Positions 5,820-6,239 of a stretch of 6,239 bases of DNA are shown here, one piece after another (position 1 is the first letter of the stretch; each line of letters begins with the position of its first letter). The stretch lies in contig JAZQHB010000101.1 in NCBI GenBank assembly GCA_045540355.1, forward strand, positions 1 to 6,239. Direction: 5' to 3'. Source of the DNA: RGIG2945 sp045540355 (GTDB taxonomy: Bacteria > Bacillota > Clostridia > Oscillospirales > Acutalibacteraceae). Made by a program: the position numbers and the translations under genes. Below the pieces are notes generated by a model. It made no database searches and was not told where the DNA came from. It saw only the letters and a list, made by a program, of their open reading frames with translations.

Positions 5820-6239
5820 TTATAATCCCATCATTTCTTTAACAACTCGGTCTGCCATCTTTACTGTGCCGACAAGAACAATCATATTAAATATAAGTTC
5901 ACCGACATAACTCCATACCTGATTTACTGCTGCAGCTGCTTCATCAACAACTGGCGGTGAATCAGCAAAGATTGAGAAGATAATACAACCGAGTACGATT
6001 ATTGCTCCTTCCAAACAAACTGCGGCATATGACTTTATGAAACTCTTACCAATGGAAGATGAGGTTTCGCCCGCAAACGCAGATAAGGGAACAGGTGCGA
6101 TTGCGGTATAAAGATAGATTTTGAAGAAACGTCCGTAAACGGTCATTATCATTACAAATGAAAGCACAGTTATAAACAAACTGCCTATGAGTGTAACTGC
6201 CCATAACGGTACACTTTCCCAAAATCCGCATTCTTCTAT
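5820..6239 (-). CDS. VirB6/TrbL-like conjugal transfer membrane protein (CD1112 family), C-terminal part
   Basis: The frame is open from the window edge to TAA at 5822-5820, giving the last 139 residues; the start lies outside. This is the polytopic inner-membrane channel component of the conjugative type IV secretion system. Hydrophobic segments fall at about 13-37, 40-56, 71-92 and 108-127 of the visible part. Family-like stretches include VYGRFFKIYLYTAIAPVPLS, FAGETSS, SYAAVCLEGA and the C-terminal KMADRVVKEMMGL. An internal TTG at 6179 has nothing to recommend it as a start, because coding similarity continues upstream (FWESVPLWAVTLIG). In related elements prgI follows directly; here the ATPase cassette intervenes, beginning 7 bases after the stop. 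The identification rests on sequence recall plus gene order. Confidence 0.88.
   Translation of the reverse strand: MEECGFWESVPLWAVTLIGSLFITVLSFVMIMTVYGRFFKIYLYTAIAPVPLSAFAGETSSSIGKSFIKSYAAVCLEGAIIVLGCIIFSIFADSPPVVDEAAAAVNQVWSYVGELIFNMIVLVGTVKMADRVVKEMMGL

Noticed and set aside
4332..5822. Target-site duplication or terminal inverted repeats around the ATPase cassette
   Set aside because: Comparing the sequence after the trbL-like stop with that before prgI by eye gave only short A/T-rich matches around AGCTTTTT/TGCTTTTT, which are not convincing.
6046..6231. Minus-strand frame of 61 codons near the window edge
   Set aside because: It is out of frame with the TrbL-like protein, whose own frame stays open to the edge and shows clear membrane segments and family-like sequence.

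Overview
The window is a minus-strand block of the conjugation (type IV secretion) module of an integrative conjugative element of the kind common in gut Clostridia (the Tn1549 / C. difficile CTn-like group). The organism is most likely an AT-rich, low-GC Firmicute of the Lachnospiraceae/Ruminococcaceae sort. The basis is the gene order TrbL/VirB6-like, PrgI-like, VirB4-like, then a membrane-anchored cell-wall hydrolase (CD1112, CD1111, CD1110, CD1108 order in C. difficile naming). TTG initiation, purine-rich Shine-Dalgarno (SD) sites and tight gene overlaps agree with this. No integrase, relaxase or attachment site lies in the window, so the wider element is inferred.

Layout, read in the direction of transcription (high to low coordinates). 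6239-5820: C-terminal end of the TrbL/VirB6-like channel protein, cut by the window edge. 5812-5717: a compact control region with a near-consensus promoter and three copies of a 15-bp near-palindrome placed exactly 33 bp apart. 5716-4388: a complete AAA ATPase with a DUF4143/PD-(D/E)XK-type C-terminal part, unrelated to conjugation machinery and visibly more AT-rich. 4378-4350: a strong intrinsic terminator with a UUCG tetraloop. 4332-3997: PrgI-like inner-membrane protein starting at TTG. 4004-1659: VirB4-like ATPase, overlapping prgI by 8 bases. 1657-1: N-terminal 552 residues of the CD1108-like hydrolase, starting one base after the VirB4 stop and cut by the window edge just as an M23 peptidase domain begins.

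The TrbL-like, PrgI-like and VirB4-like proteins would form the inner-membrane core and motor of the transfer channel. The CD1108-like protein would open the peptidoglycan for it. The ATPase unit (promoter, operators, gene, terminator) looks like a self-contained cargo cassette set between trbL and prgI. It is the most unusual part of the window, both for its evenly phased repeats and because its terminator stands directly in front of prgI with no room for a new promoter. There is no gene-free stretch over 300 bases. The largest gap, about 100 bases, is the control region of the ATPase gene.
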